The notes under the pieces are model-generated. The model did no database searches. It was not told where the DNA came from and saw only the letters and a list, made by a program, of their open reading frames with translations. From an uncultured Acidobacteriia bacterium (lineage in GTDB: Bacteria; Acidobacteriota; Terriglobia; Bryobacterales; Bryobacteraceae): 64,000 bases of DNA. Positions within the stretch are counted from its first letter, which is position 1, and each line of letters opens with the position of its first letter. Below, one piece after another: positions 57,441-64,000 of the stretch. The translations under genes and the position numbers were made by a program. The stretch lies in the NCBI GenBank assembly GCA_903828455.1, contig CAIKMJ010000022.1, positions 62,001 to 126,000 of the forward strand. Reading direction: 5' to 3'.

Positions 57441-58445
57441 TTACTTTCGTTCCAGCACTGCAAGGACGGGGCGCTCACCGGACGCTTTGCCTGTAATGGG
57501 CGCGCGCGGCAGTGAGGAATCGCCGGGCTCCATCACGAACGTCTGATCCAGCGAATACCAGGGCGCGGCATCGTTGCCGCCATCGTTGCCGCCATCGTTG
57601 CCGGCATCCGGACCGCCATCCGGACCGGCAGCAATGCCGGCGTCCGGGGCGGGTTCGTTCTCGTGGCGCTTGTAGTTGCCCACCAGCGCGGCGGTGACGC
57701 CGAACTGCACGTCGGTATCGATATTCGGATCGTCTGGTGAATAGACCTGCGAGATGTGCGTCTTGAAGCCGTCCTTGCGGATCAGAAAGTGCACGTGGGC
57801 GGGCCGCATGTTGTGCCGTCCCTGGGCGCGCAGCAGCCTGCCGACGGGGCCCTCGACCGGGATGGGATAGCCGGCCGGGCGGATGCTGCGGAAGCGGATC
57901 CGGCCGTCACTGCCGGTGATGAACTTGCCGCGCAGGTTCATATTGGCCTGGCCGGGGTCCTGGTTTTCGTAAAAGCCTTCGGTGGAGGAGTGCCAGACGT
58001 CGACCTCGGCGCCGGCGATGGGATTGCCCGCCGGATCCTGCACAGTTGCCGTGACGAACATGGGCTCGCCGGGCGTGGGCGAGCGAACGATGGAGCCGCC
58101 GTCTTCGGTCAGCGGCGATTCCGGACGCCAGAACGGGCCGAGCAGATTGGCCGTGGTCTCGGTCTGCCCGTTGTTGCCGTTGTTGAGCAGGCAGACGAGA
58201 GTGGACAAACCAAGCGAGCCGCACATCACCACGACTTCGTTATGGGATTCATTGGTGAGCCGGCCCATCTCCGCCACGAGGGCGCAGGCTTCGCGGAATT
58301 CGCCTTCGGTCAGGCGGACTTCGCGGGCGAAATCGTGCAGATGGCGAACCAGGGCGGAGAGAAGCTCGCGCGTGCGCGGGTCCGGCGCGCGCTCCACTTC
58401 CTTGAGCACGGCCGTGGTGACTTCCTGCTGATTGTGTATGATCAT
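57441..58445 (-). CDS. Intradiol ring-cleavage dioxygenase (catechol/hydroxyquinol 1,2-dioxygenase-like)
   Basis: The start at 58445 gives a 334-residue protein overlapping the HAD gene by four bases. The N-terminal helical dimerisation region ('EVTTAVLKEVERAPDPRTRELLSALVRHLHDFAREVRLTEGEF') is typical. The catalytic beta-barrel has the four Fe(III) ligands: Tyr in 'TEGFYENQ', Tyr in 'RPAGYPIP', and two His in 'RPAHVHFLIRKDGF'. 'LLGPFWRPESP' also fits hydroxyquinol dioxygenases. The enzyme cleaves between adjacent hydroxyls of an aromatic ring. Near the C-terminus a 12-bp repeat encodes 'GGPDAGNDGGNDGGND', an extension not expected in the family. Confidence 0.88.
   Translation of the reverse strand: MIIHNQQEVTTAVLKEVERAPDPRTRELLSALVRHLHDFAREVRLTEGEFREACALVAEMGRLTNESHNEVVVMCGSLGLSTLVCLLNNGNNGQTETTANLLGPFWRPESPLTEDGGSIVRSPTPGEPMFVTATVQDPAGNPIAGAEVDVWHSSTEGFYENQDPGQANMNLRGKFITGSDGRIRFRSIRPAGYPIPVEGPVGRLLRAQGRHNMRPAHVHFLIRKDGFKTHISQVYSPDDPNIDTDVQFGVTAALVGNYKRHENEPAPDAGIAAGPDGGPDAGNDGGNDGGNDAAPWYSLDQTFVMEPGDSSLPRAPITGKASGERPVLAVLERK
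57569..57640 (-). repeat. 12-bp in-frame tandem repeat in the dioxygenase tail
   Basis: Six 12-bp units (catcgttgccgc x3, catccggaccgc x2, one diverged) encode Gly/Asn/Asp and Gly/Pro/Asp tetrapeptides near the C-terminus of the dioxygenase. Confidence 0.88.
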
Positions 58446-59227
58446 CGGGCGGTTTCCCTCCACCAGGCAGGCAGGGCGGCGATGGAATCGATGACGGCGT
58501 CCGGGCGCACGGCGCCGGCGAGGTCCGACGGACGGAACTTGCCGGTCCGCACCATGGCGCCTTTCAGGCCCGCCTGCTGGGCACCGCCGACGTCGGTGAC
58601 AATGTCGTCGCCCAGCATGAGGAGCTCTTGCCTCGCGAGTCCGAGTCGCGCCGCCGCTTCGCCGAAGAAGGCTTCGGAGGGCTTGCCGAAGACGAGCGGC
58701 CTGCGGCCGGTGGCGTGCTCGAGCAGCGCCACGAAGGGAGCGGTGTCGAGCGAAAGTCCGTCGCGATCCTTCCAGAACCGCGTCATGCCGAGCGCGATCA
58801 GCGTGGCGTCGGGATCGGAGTGCAGCAAACGGAAGGCGCGGTTGATGGTGGCGAAGTCCCACCTTTCGGCGAGGTCGCCGACAACGACGTGCCGCGCTCC
58901 CGATTCCGCGCCTTCGGGAACCCGCGCAATGCCTTCGAACGCCTGTTGCGCCGCGGGTTTGACGAACAGAGCCACGGGCTCGCCGGGACGCTGCCGGAGC
59001 CAGGCGGCCGCAACGTCGCAGGGCGTCAGGATGTCATCTTCACTGCCGGGAATGCCGAAGCGCGCCAGCTTCTCCGCCAGAGAAGCGCGGGGATGCGACG
59101 TGGTGTTAGTCACGAACAAGTGCGGGATTCCCTGCTGGCGCACCCAGCGAATCGCTTCCGCCGCGCCGGGGATGGGGTCTTCGGCGTGATACAGCACGCC
59201 ATCCATGTCGAAGAGCAGGCCGCGCAT
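58442..59227 (-). CDS. HAD-IIA family phosphatase (NagD/LHPP-like)
   Basis: The start at 59227 gives 261 residues beginning with motif I, 'MRGLLFDMDGVLYHAEDPIPGA', where DxD performs phosphoryl transfer. 'FVTNTTSHPRASLAEKLARFGI' is the IIA motif II, and 'PLVFGKPSEAFFGEAAARLGL' and 'ELLMLGDDIVTDVGGAQQAGLKGAMVRTGKF' complete motifs III and IV. The C2 cap type fits NagD or phospholysine phosphohistidine phosphatase-like enzymes; substrate unknown. It sits between moaA (13 bp gap) and the dioxygenase (4-bp overlap) on the minus strand. Confidence 0.92.
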   Translation of the reverse strand: MRGLLFDMDGVLYHAEDPIPGAAEAIRWVRQQGIPHLFVTNTTSHPRASLAEKLARFGIPGSEDDILTPCDVAAAWLRQRPGEPVALFVKPAAQQAFEGIARVPEGAESGARHVVVGDLAERWDFATINRAFRLLHSDPDATLIALGMTRFWKDRDGLSLDTAPFVALLEHATGRRPLVFGKPSEAFFGEAAARLGLARQELLMLGDDIVTDVGGAQQAGLKGAMVRTGKFRPSDLAGAVRPDAVIDSIAALPAWWRETAR

Positions 59228-59240
59228 ACCGGGTGTCTGG

Positions 59241-60239
59241 CTAGCCGCCGATGGCGTACATGGGGCGCGGCGGGGGGACGAACTTCGTGCTGTTGATCTG
59301 ATGGCCGATCCACTTGTCCGCAACGCAGCGACGGATGGCGGCGGCGATCGCGGCGTCGCCTGCGCCGGAGCGCAGCAGAGCCTTCACGTCGGTCTCTTCA
59401 ATGGCGAACAGGCAGTAGCGGATCTTGCCGTCCGAGGTGAGGCGCAGACGGTTGCAGTTCAGGCAGAACGGCTTGCTGACGGACGCGATGAAGCCGAGCC
59501 GGCCGCCGCCATCGGCATACGCATAATCGGTGGCGGGCGCGCGCGGATCGCGGTCCGGCACGGCCACCAGCGGGCCGATCTCGCGTTCGATCATGGCGAT
59601 CATCTCATCCGCCGTCAGGACCTTGCCGCGGCCCCAAAGCTCCTGCGAATCGAGCGGCATGAACTCGATAAAGCGCGGCTCGAAGCCCCGCTCGCGGCAG
59701 AAGCGCGCCATCGGGATGATGTCCGGTTCGATGAGATTCTTCACCGCGACTACGTTGAACTTGATGCGCTCGAAGCCCGCCGCCACGGCTGCTTCGATGC
59801 CGGCGAGGACGCGCGGCAGGTCGTCGCGGCGCGTGATCTTCCGGAAGCGTTCGCGGTCCAGCGTATCGAGATGGATGTTGAGACGCCGCAATCCGGCGGC
59901 GTAGAGCGCGGCTGCGTGCTGCTCCAGCAGAACGCCGTTCGTGGTGAGGGCAATTTCGCGGATGCCCGGAACCGCCGCCAGCATGCGGATCAGATCGGGC
60001 AGATCGCGCCGGACGAGGGGTTCGCCGCCGGTGAGACGCAGCTTGGTGACGCCGAGGCCGGCGGCCACGCGCACGAAGCGCTCGATCTCTTCGTAGCGCA
60101 GGATCTCGTTATGGCTGACGTAATCGCCGCCCTCTTCCGGCATGCAGTAGAAGCAGCGGATGTTGCAGCGGTCGGTGACGCTGATGCGCAGGCTGTCATG
60201 CACACGATCGAAGCCGTCAACGAGAGGGGCGCTGCTCAC
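59241..60239 (-). CDS. moaA: GTP 3',8-cyclase MoaA
   Basis: MoaA makes the first intermediate of molybdenum cofactor synthesis from GTP by radical SAM chemistry. The 332-residue protein has the N-terminal cluster motif 'SVTDRCNIRCFYCMPEEGG', the AdoMet region 'KLRLTGGEPLVRRDL', the C-terminal cluster Cys residues 'PFCLNCNRLRLTSDGKIRYCLF', and the essential C-terminal 'AIGG'. No other mo-genes flank it; it starts a minus-strand unit with the HAD phosphatase and dioxygenase. A 15-bp duplication lies just upstream of the start. Confidence 0.97.
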   Translation of the reverse strand: MSSAPLVDGFDRVHDSLRISVTDRCNIRCFYCMPEEGGDYVSHNEILRYEEIERFVRVAAGLGVTKLRLTGGEPLVRRDLPDLIRMLAAVPGIREIALTTNGVLLEQHAAALYAAGLRRLNIHLDTLDRERFRKITRRDDLPRVLAGIEAAVAAGFERIKFNVVAVKNLIEPDIIPMARFCRERGFEPRFIEFMPLDSQELWGRGKVLTADEMIAMIEREIGPLVAVPDRDPRAPATDYAYADGGGRLGFIASVSKPFCLNCNRLRLTSDGKIRYCLFAIEETDVKALLRSGAGDAAIAAAIRRCVADKWIGHQINSTKFVPPPRPMYAIGG

Positions 60240-60254
60240 AGGGGTCCGTTCACC

Positions 60255-60284
60255 GTCACTTCAGCATAGTTCACTTCAGCGATG
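60255..60284. repeat. 15-bp tandem duplication at a gene boundary
   Basis: Two 15-bp units (gtcacttcagcatag / ttcacttcagcgatg) lie between nadA and the start of moaA. Confidence 0.75.
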
Positions 60285-60300
60285 TACACCTGGCGGGCGC

Positions 60301-61257
60301 TTATTTCACCGCCAGCATTCGCTCGATGGGGCGCAGCGCGCGCTCCATCAGGGCGGGCTCCAGTTCCACGCGCGGCTCCAGCGTGAGGAGGGCGTCGCGC
60401 AGTTTCTCCATGGTGTTGAGGCGCATCCACGGGCACTCGCTGCAGTTGCAGTTTTCGTTTGCCACGTAGTGGAATTTCGCCGCCGGGTTGACGCGTTCCA
60501 GGGAATACTGTACGCCGCTTTCCGTCATCACGATGAATTCGCGCGCCGGGCTTTTGCCGCAGTATTCGATGATGGCGGAGGTGGAGCCGATGAAATCGGC
60601 GTGGCGCAGCACGGCTTCCGGGCATTCGGGATGGGCCACCACGATGGCTTCCGGATACGCCGCTTTGGCATCCAGCAGACGCCGCGCGGGAAACGTATTG
60701 TGCACGACGCAGGAGCCCTGCCAGATCTTCATGTTTTCCCGGCCGGTCTGCTGCTTCACGTAGTTGCCGAGATTCTTGTCGGGCAGGAAGAGGATGGGCT
60801 TTTCCGCCGGGATGGAATTCACGATGTTGACGGCATTGCGCGACGTGCACACGATATCGGACTCCGCCTTCACTTCGGCGGACGTATTGATGTAGCTCAC
60901 CAGCACATAATCCGGATTGCGCCGGCGGAATTCGCGGATCGGCTCGGGAGGGCAGCCTTCCACCAGACTGCAGCTGGCGCCGGCGTCGGGCACGATCACC
61001 GTGCGGGTGGGGTTGAGGATCTTCGCCGTTTCCGCCATGAACCAGACGCCGCACATGGCGATGACGTCGCCTTCCGCTTCACGCGCCTTGCGGGCCAGTT
61101 CGAGGCTGTCGCCGATGACGTCGGCAACCGCCTGAATTTCAGCTTCCTGGTAATGGTGGGCGAGCAGAATGACCTTTTTGGCGCGCTTCAGCTCCAGTAT
61201 TTCTTCGGCAATGTCTAATGTTGATGAAACCATGGGGGGAGTACTGCTCTGTTTCAT
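60301..61257 (-). CDS. nadA: Quinolinate synthase A
   Basis: NadA condenses iminoaspartate with dihydroxyacetone phosphate to quinolinate for NAD synthesis, using a [4Fe-4S] cluster. The 318-residue protein has 'VILLAHHYQEAEIQAVADVIGDSLELARKA', 'VIAMCGVWFMAETAKILNPT', 'VYINTSAEVKAESDIVCTSRNAV'-type blocks and 'HPECPEAV'. Its C-terminal 'ENCNCSECPWMRLNTMEKL' carries cluster Cys residues. nadB and nadC are not adjacent. The start at 61257 could instead be the ATG at 61233. It is divergent from the radical SAM gene. Confidence 0.97.
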   Translation of the reverse strand: MKQSSTPPMVSSTLDIAEEILELKRAKKVILLAHHYQEAEIQAVADVIGDSLELARKAREAEGDVIAMCGVWFMAETAKILNPTRTVIVPDAGASCSLVEGCPPEPIREFRRRNPDYVLVSYINTSAEVKAESDIVCTSRNAVNIVNSIPAEKPILFLPDKNLGNYVKQQTGRENMKIWQGSCVVHNTFPARRLLDAKAAYPEAIVVAHPECPEAVLRHADFIGSTSAIIEYCGKSPAREFIVMTESGVQYSLERVNPAAKFHYVANENCNCSECPWMRLNTMEKLRDALLTLEPRVELEPALMERALRPIERMLAVK

Positions 61258-61294
61258 TTTAGCAACCGTTTCACGGGTGTTACATCATAAGACA

Positions 61295-62638
61295 GTGCGG
61301 GTAGTCCTGATCTCGACTTACGACCTTGGGCGGCAGCCCTTCGGACTGGCTTCTCCGGCGGCCTGGCTGCGCGCCGAGGGCCACGAGGTGATCACGGCCG
61401 ACCTTTCCCGCGAGCACCCGCCGATCGAGGCCGTTCGCGCCGCCGACTGGGTCTGTTTCCACCTGCCGATGCACACGGCCACGCGCCTCGCCGCGCCGCA
61501 GATTCAGGCAGCGCGGAGACTGAATCCGACCGTTCGCATTGCCTGCTACGGGCTTTATGCGCCGATGAACGAAGCGCTGTTGCGCTCGCTGGGCGCTGAC
61601 GCGATTATCGGCGGTGAGTTCGAGAGCGCACTGGCGGACGCGGTGGCGGGCCGCGGTGGCGGCGCTTCGGTGGTGATGGACCGCCTGCCGTTCCGCACGC
61701 CGGACCGCAGCGGGATGCCGGCGCTGGCACGCTACGCGAGGGTGAAGCGCGACGGCGTCGATACGGTGGCCGGCTACACCGAAGCTTCGCGCGGCTGCAA
61801 ACATCTGTGCCGCCACTGCCCGATCGTGCCGGTCTACGAAGGCCGCTTTCGGGTGGTGCCGCGCGAGGTGGTGATGGCCGATATCCGGCAGCAGATCGCG
61901 GCCGGCGCGGGCCACATCACGTTCGGCGATCCCGACTTTCTGAACGGCCCGGCGCATGCCCGCGCGATTGTGGCGGCGCTGCATGACGAGTTTCCCGAGG
62001 TGACGTGGGACGCGACCATCAAGGTGGAGCATCTGCTGCGGCACCGCGAGCTGCTGCCGGAGTTTCGCCGCACCGGCTGCCTGTTCGTTACCAGCGCGGT
62101 GGAATCGCTGGATGATGCGCTGCTTGCGCGGCTCGGCAAGGGCCACACGCGGACCGGTTTTATTGAAGCGCTGGGAGTGATGCGGGCGTGCGGGATTGCG
62201 ATGATTCCGACGTTCGTCGCGTTCACGCCGTGGACGTCGATGGATGCCTACCGCGATCTGCTGCGGGCGGTGCGCGATCTGGAGCTGATCGAAAACGTGG
62301 CGCCGGTGCAGTTCGCGGTGCGGCTGCTGATTCCGGACGGGTCGAAGCTGCTGGAGATGGAAGATCTGGAGCACGGCGACTTCAGCGCGGCGGCGCTGGT
62401 GTGGAAGTGGAAGCATCCGGACCCGGAAATGGACCGGCTTGCCGCCGATCTGCAGGTGCTGATTCACGAGGCGGAGAAGCGCGGCGAGCGGCGGGCGGCG
62501 ATCTTCGGCGCCGTGTGGCAGCGCGTGTTCGACGAGCTGCCGGATTTTCATCTGCCGGACCGTTCGACAATCCCGTATCTGACCGAGCCGTGGTTCTGTT
62601 GAGCGGAGCCGGGGGAGGAGCAGTTGGCTCTTCTATAG
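61295..62638 (+). CDS. CUAEP-tail radical SAM protein with B12-binding domain; selenocysteine encoded by an in-frame TGA
   Basis: The ORF track stops at the TGA (62600-62602), but reading through it gives '...YLTEPWFC-U-AEPGEEQLALL' with a TAG at 62636-62638. 'CUAEP' is the hallmark tail of the CUAEP/CCAEP-tail radical SAM (seleno)protein family, so Cys435-Sec436 is predicted to form a redox pair. The N-terminal ~130 residues form a B12-binding-like domain ('VRVVLISTYDLGRQPFGLASPAAWL...YGLYAPMNEALLRSLGADAIIGGE') without a clear DxHxxG. The radical SAM core has 'ASRGCKHLCRHCPIVP' (CxxxCxxC) and 'HITFGDPDF'. The start is GTG 61295, since nothing upstream is conserved. Substrate unknown. Confidence 0.88.
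62614..62634 (+). promoter_or_regulatory. Candidate bacterial SECIS element
   Basis: GGAGGAGC-AGUUG-GCUCUUCU folds into an 8-bp stem (six Watson-Crick, two G-U pairs) with a 5-nt loop having G in its second position. The loop starts 19 bases after the TGA, within the 16-37 base window known for bacterial SECIS elements. The hairpin lies inside the tail-coding sequence, as expected for bacterial selenoprotein mRNAs. Confidence 0.72.
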
Positions 62639-62654
62639 ATCTGCAGCGGCGGGC

Positions 62655-63356
62655 TTAATCGTAACGCTCATAAACGACGCGCTTCCGGTCGAAGCCCATC
62701 GCTTTGAATTGCGCGCGCAGATCGTCGACCATCTCGCGCATGCCGCACAGGTAGACGTCGATATCGCGCCGCTCGCCCGCGGCGGCGATCGCATGGGCCT
62801 GCACGCGGCCGGTGAGTCCGGCCCATCCGGCGTGTGGCTGCGTCAGCGCCGGCTGGTAGGTGAAGTTTGGATGCGCGGCGCTCAGGGCGCGGAACTCGGC
62901 ATCGTAGAGCAGGCCCTGCCGATGGCGCGCGCCGAAGATCAGTGTGAACTGTGTTGCCGGATATGCCGCCACGGCCGCCGCCAGCATGGGGCGAAACGGC
63001 GCGATGCCCGTGCCGACGGCTACAAAGACGGAGTCCGACGGCGGCTTGCGCAGCGTGAATCCGCCCCACGGGCCGGTGAACTCGATTTCATCGCCGGGCC
63101 GCAGCGAAAAGAGGAACGGCGTGAAGCGCCCGCCTTCCACGCAGTTCGCGCAGAGGGCAAGGGTTGCGCCGCCGGCCGCTGAGGCGTGCGGATGCGAAGC
63201 GATCGAGTACGCCCGCGTGACCTTGTTGCCGTCGATGGTCTGCGTGAGCGAAACGAACTGGCCCGGCTCGAAGCGGCCGGTCCATTCGTCGCAAGCGAAC
63301 TCGAAGTGAGCCGTGCGCGGCGCCAGTTCGCGTACCGATGCCAGACGCGCTCTCAA
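62655..63356 (-). CDS. FAD/NAD(P)-binding oxidoreductase (ferredoxin-NADP reductase-like)
   Basis: The 233-residue flavoprotein has an FAD domain ('FEPGQFVSLTQTIDGNKVTRAYSIASHP', with RxYSI) and a pyridine-nucleotide domain ('VFVAVGTGIAPFRPMLAAAV', 'FTLIFGARHRQGLLYDAEFRAL', 'DVYLCGMREMVDDLRAQFKAMGFDRKRVVYERYD'). It has no fused [2Fe-2S] domain, so it should exchange electrons with a separate ferredoxin or flavodoxin. It starts with TTG in a TTGA overlap with the cbiX stop, so the two are coupled. It converges on the selenoprotein gene with 16 bases between stops. Confidence 0.9.
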   Translation of the reverse strand: MRARLASVRELAPRTAHFEFACDEWTGRFEPGQFVSLTQTIDGNKVTRAYSIASHPHASAAGGATLALCANCVEGGRFTPFLFSLRPGDEIEFTGPWGGFTLRKPPSDSVFVAVGTGIAPFRPMLAAAVAAYPATQFTLIFGARHRQGLLYDAEFRALSAAHPNFTYQPALTQPHAGWAGLTGRVQAHAIAAAGERRDIDVYLCGMREMVDDLRAQFKAMGFDRKRVVYERYD

Positions 63357-63715
63357 CCCTGGAGTTCCTTGGCCCGGCCGGCCAGAATGGTGCTCAGCGC
63401 GGGATGGCCGTCGAGCGGGGGAGCGACGCGCATCGCGACGTTGTATTTGGCCGAGAACTCTTCCACCAGCTTCGGCAGATCGCGCTTGAGATGAATCCCC
63501 AGCGTGAGGAAGTACGGGACGACGAGAATTTCGCCGTAGCCTTCGGCGGCCAGTTTAGCCACGGCTTCGCCGAGTTGCGGCGGAAAATCGAGAAACGCGG
63601 TTTCATAGCGCTCCCAGGCGCCCTGCCGCGCGGCGTCGGCGGCCACCGCGCGCACGGCGTCATTGGCCGATTCCACACTCGACCCGTGGCCGAAAACGAT
63701 GATGGCGGTTCGCAT
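63353..63715 (-). CDS. cbiX: Sirohydrochlorin cobaltochelatase/ferrochelatase, short CbiX type
   Basis: The 120-residue protein is a half-size class II chelatase. 'TAIIVFGHGSSVESANDAV' carries the first active-site His and 'EILVVPYFLTLGIHLKRDLPKLVEEF' the second. It inserts cobalt into sirohydrochlorin for B12 or iron for sirohaem; short CbiX forms dimerise. No other cobalamin-synthesis genes are next to it. Coupling to a flavin reductase suggests siroheme/nitrite-sulfite metabolism or reduction of the tetrapyrrole, which is an inference. Confidence 0.9.
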   Translation of the reverse strand: MRTAIIVFGHGSSVESANDAVRAVAADAARQGAWERYETAFLDFPPQLGEAVAKLAAEGYGEILVVPYFLTLGIHLKRDLPKLVEEFSAKYNVAMRVAPPLDGHPALSTILAGRAKELQG

Positions 63716-63753
63716 AAATTCGTTAGATGCGCGAGCCGGGCCGAAGCTTCGGG

Positions 63754-64000
63754 CTACAGAATAATTCGCGGCCGGTCGGGTTCGGGCTGCGCGGCGCCGG
63801 CGCGGCCGAGGGGCCGGTAGAATCCGCCCAGAAAATCGACAAACGCGCGGCTCTTCTTTCGCCCGTTGTTCTGCGCGCGTTCGATGCGCTGCAGGAAGAC
63901 GAGCACGCCGAGCACGGCCGAGTCCGGAACGCTGGTGCCGCCGGTAGCTTCGGTCTCTTTGGAGCGAACTTCCTCGATCTTGTTCTGCACGGAACCGGCG
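63754..64000 (-). CDS. Hypothetical protein, C-terminal part (runs off the window)
   Basis: The frame is open at the right edge, so the GTG at 63990 need not be the start. The visible ~80 residues ('NKIEEVRSKETEATGGTSVPDSAVLGVLVFLQRIERAQNNGRKKSRAFVDFLGGFYRPLGRAGAAQPEPDRPRIIL') show no motif I recognise. A Pro-rich basic tail follows a possible helix. It is on the same strand as cbiX, 38 bp upstream, and could belong to the same unit. Confidence 0.4.
   Translation of the reverse strand, partial: AGSVQNKIEEVRSKETEATGGTSVPDSAVLGVLVFLQRIERAQNNGRKKSRAFVDFLGGFYRPLGRAGAAQPEPDRPRIIL

Noticed and set aside
62600-62602. Plain stop codon ending the radical SAM protein
   Set aside because: The codons after it spell the family's AEP tail and a SECIS-like hairpin is placed correctly, so Sec reading explains more than chance.
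62606-62630. Alternative GAGCC/GGCTC hairpin as the SECIS
   Set aside because: Its loop is 15 bases and begins only eight bases after the TGA; the overlapping 8-bp stem with a 5-base loop fits the known geometry better.

Overview
The window is about 64 kb of GC-rich chromosomal DNA, densely packed with genes on both strands. It looks like an Acidobacteriota genome, most likely the Bryobacterales/Solibacteraceae side. The evidence is indirect: a TonB receptor with a carboxypeptidase-regulatory-like N-domain, a PEP-CTERM protein, a DUF4159/vWA/DUF58/BatA/DUF4175 operon, a Tat-type sulfatase with its own formylglycine-generating enzyme, a secreted 'DGHPDLSGIW' protein and many short tandem duplications at gene ends. 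I saw no rRNA, tRNA, CRISPR, transposase or prophage block. All names come from reading motifs, with no database search.

Layout. 0-12 kb: end of an MBL-fold hydrolase, an orphan Dcm-like cytosine methyltransferase, a 2OG-Fe(II) oxygenase, an EmrB-type exporter, a stand-alone B12-binding domain protein, a NYN-LOTUS protein, a Tat-targeted unknown with 15-bp in-frame repeats, a Tat-targeted FMN alpha-hydroxy-acid dehydrogenase carrying a CXXCH motif and overlapping an alginate-lyase-family gene, and a STAS plus FHA-GAF-PP2C partner-switching pair. 12-18 kb: outer-membrane barrel, YjbQ, GlmS, PEP-CTERM protein, secreted unknown, SH3 lipoprotein. 18-22 kb: cobalamin riboswitch, BtuB-like receptor, PduO-type adenosyltransferase and a DUF6580-like membrane protein, apparently one B12-controlled unit. 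22-31 kb: glycosyltransferase, exported unknown plus PHP phosphoesterase, thioesterase, rpoN-hpf-rapZ, AIM24-like protein, ACT protein. 31-45 kb: a fused beta-oxidation enzyme, then a six-gene minus-strand vWA operon with an ORF6N gene inside it and no MoxR ATPase. 45-57 kb: an Abhydrolase_10-type protein, an RHH protein, a repeat-rich non-coding stretch, a multicopper oxidase, a DUF4091 protein, a PpiC-FGE-sulfatase operon and an SGNH-MBOAT acetylation pair. 57-64 kb: STAS protein, intradiol dioxygenase, HAD phosphatase, MoaA, NadA, a B12-binding radical SAM protein, and a CbiX-flavin reductase operon.

The strongest observation is in the radical SAM gene near 61.3-62.6 kb. The ORF track stops it at a TGA, but reading through that TGA as selenocysteine gives the tail ...WFC-U-AEP..., the signature of the CUAEP/CCAEP-tail radical SAM (seleno)protein family. 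A hairpin fitting the bacterial SECIS layout (8-bp stem, 5-nt loop AGUUG, loop 19 nt after the TGA) follows directly. Cobalamin recurs through the window: the riboswitch operon, two B12-binding-domain proteins and the CbiX chelatase.
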